Notes under the pieces: generated by a model | What the model saw: only the letters and a program-made list of their open reading frames with translations | Told to the model about the DNA's origin: nothing | The model's database searches: none | Position numbers and translations under genes: made by a program | Assembly (NCBI RefSeq): GCF_030867145.1 | Contig: NC_134418.1 | Span: 6,754,802 to 6,818,801, forward strand | Direction of reading: 5' to 3' | Source of the DNA: Opisthocomus hoazin | Taxonomy: Eukaryota > Chordata > Aves > Opisthocomiformes > Opisthocomidae | Length of the DNA stretch: 64,000 nt | Shown here: one piece after another, positions 53,116 through 64,000 of the stretch | Position numbering within the stretch: position 1 is the stretch's first letter | Layout: the number at the start of each line of letters is the position of its first letter

Positions 53116-64000
<10,885 letters not shown>

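Overview
This is vertebrate nuclear DNA, almost certainly from a bird. It is intron-rich, has three GC-rich promoter islands, and carries many CR1 retrotransposon copies with the 3' octamer ATTCTRTG (for example near 11,590-11,650 and 14,820-14,842). CR1 is the dominant repeat of birds and other sauropsids. I could not settle the species.

Layout. (1) Near 1.9-2.7 kb lies a CpG-rich island. It holds the first coding exon of a minus-strand gene (ATG at 2380, donor GTGAGT at 2328) that leaves the window on the left. I do not firmly recognise it; its Arg-rich, acid-free N-terminus looks like a mitochondrial presequence, and SUCLG1 is only a guess. (2) From about 3 to 27 kb no protein-coding gene is recognisable. 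This stretch holds CR1 copies, a probable solo retroviral LTR (7.3-7.8 kb), a 290-bp polypurine microsatellite (17.56-17.85 kb) and AT-rich sequence with many TAATTA sites (22.6-24.5 kb). (3) The complete RPIA gene (ribose-5-phosphate isomerase A) runs on the minus strand from its ATG at 45,671 to its stop at 28,304. I resolved nine coding exons, all with GT-AG introns and consistent phase, giving 277 residues with the expected catalytic residues and spacing. Its first intron opens directly into a GC-rich minisatellite of about 19-bp units, and its promoter holds a palindromic pair of ACTACAGCTCCCAG motifs. (4) From 45.8 to 52.2 kb is the divergent intergenic region, with CR1 copies and a much older, degenerate LINE. 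(5) EIF2AK3 (PERK) starts on the plus strand: promoter island at about 52.2-53.1 kb with a series of CCAAT boxes, coding exon 1 (53,116-53,369), a 6.3-kb intron, exon 2 (59,658-59,787), then intron 2 to the window end.

How the genes relate. RPIA (non-oxidative pentose phosphate pathway) and EIF2AK3 (ER-stress eIF2alpha kinase) are arranged head to head about 7.4 kb apart between their start codons. The two genes are also neighbours in mammals, where the immunoglobulin kappa locus lies just beyond RPIA. Birds are known to lack kappa, so the gene-poor 3-27 kb interval may be where that locus once sat. There is no evident functional link between the two enzymes.

The most interesting points are a two-codon upstream ORF in the EIF2AK3 leader, the spaced CCAAT array before it, a second strong-context start codon in RPIA, the minisatellite touching the RPIA exon 1 splice donor, and a CR1 fragment nested inside another CR1.
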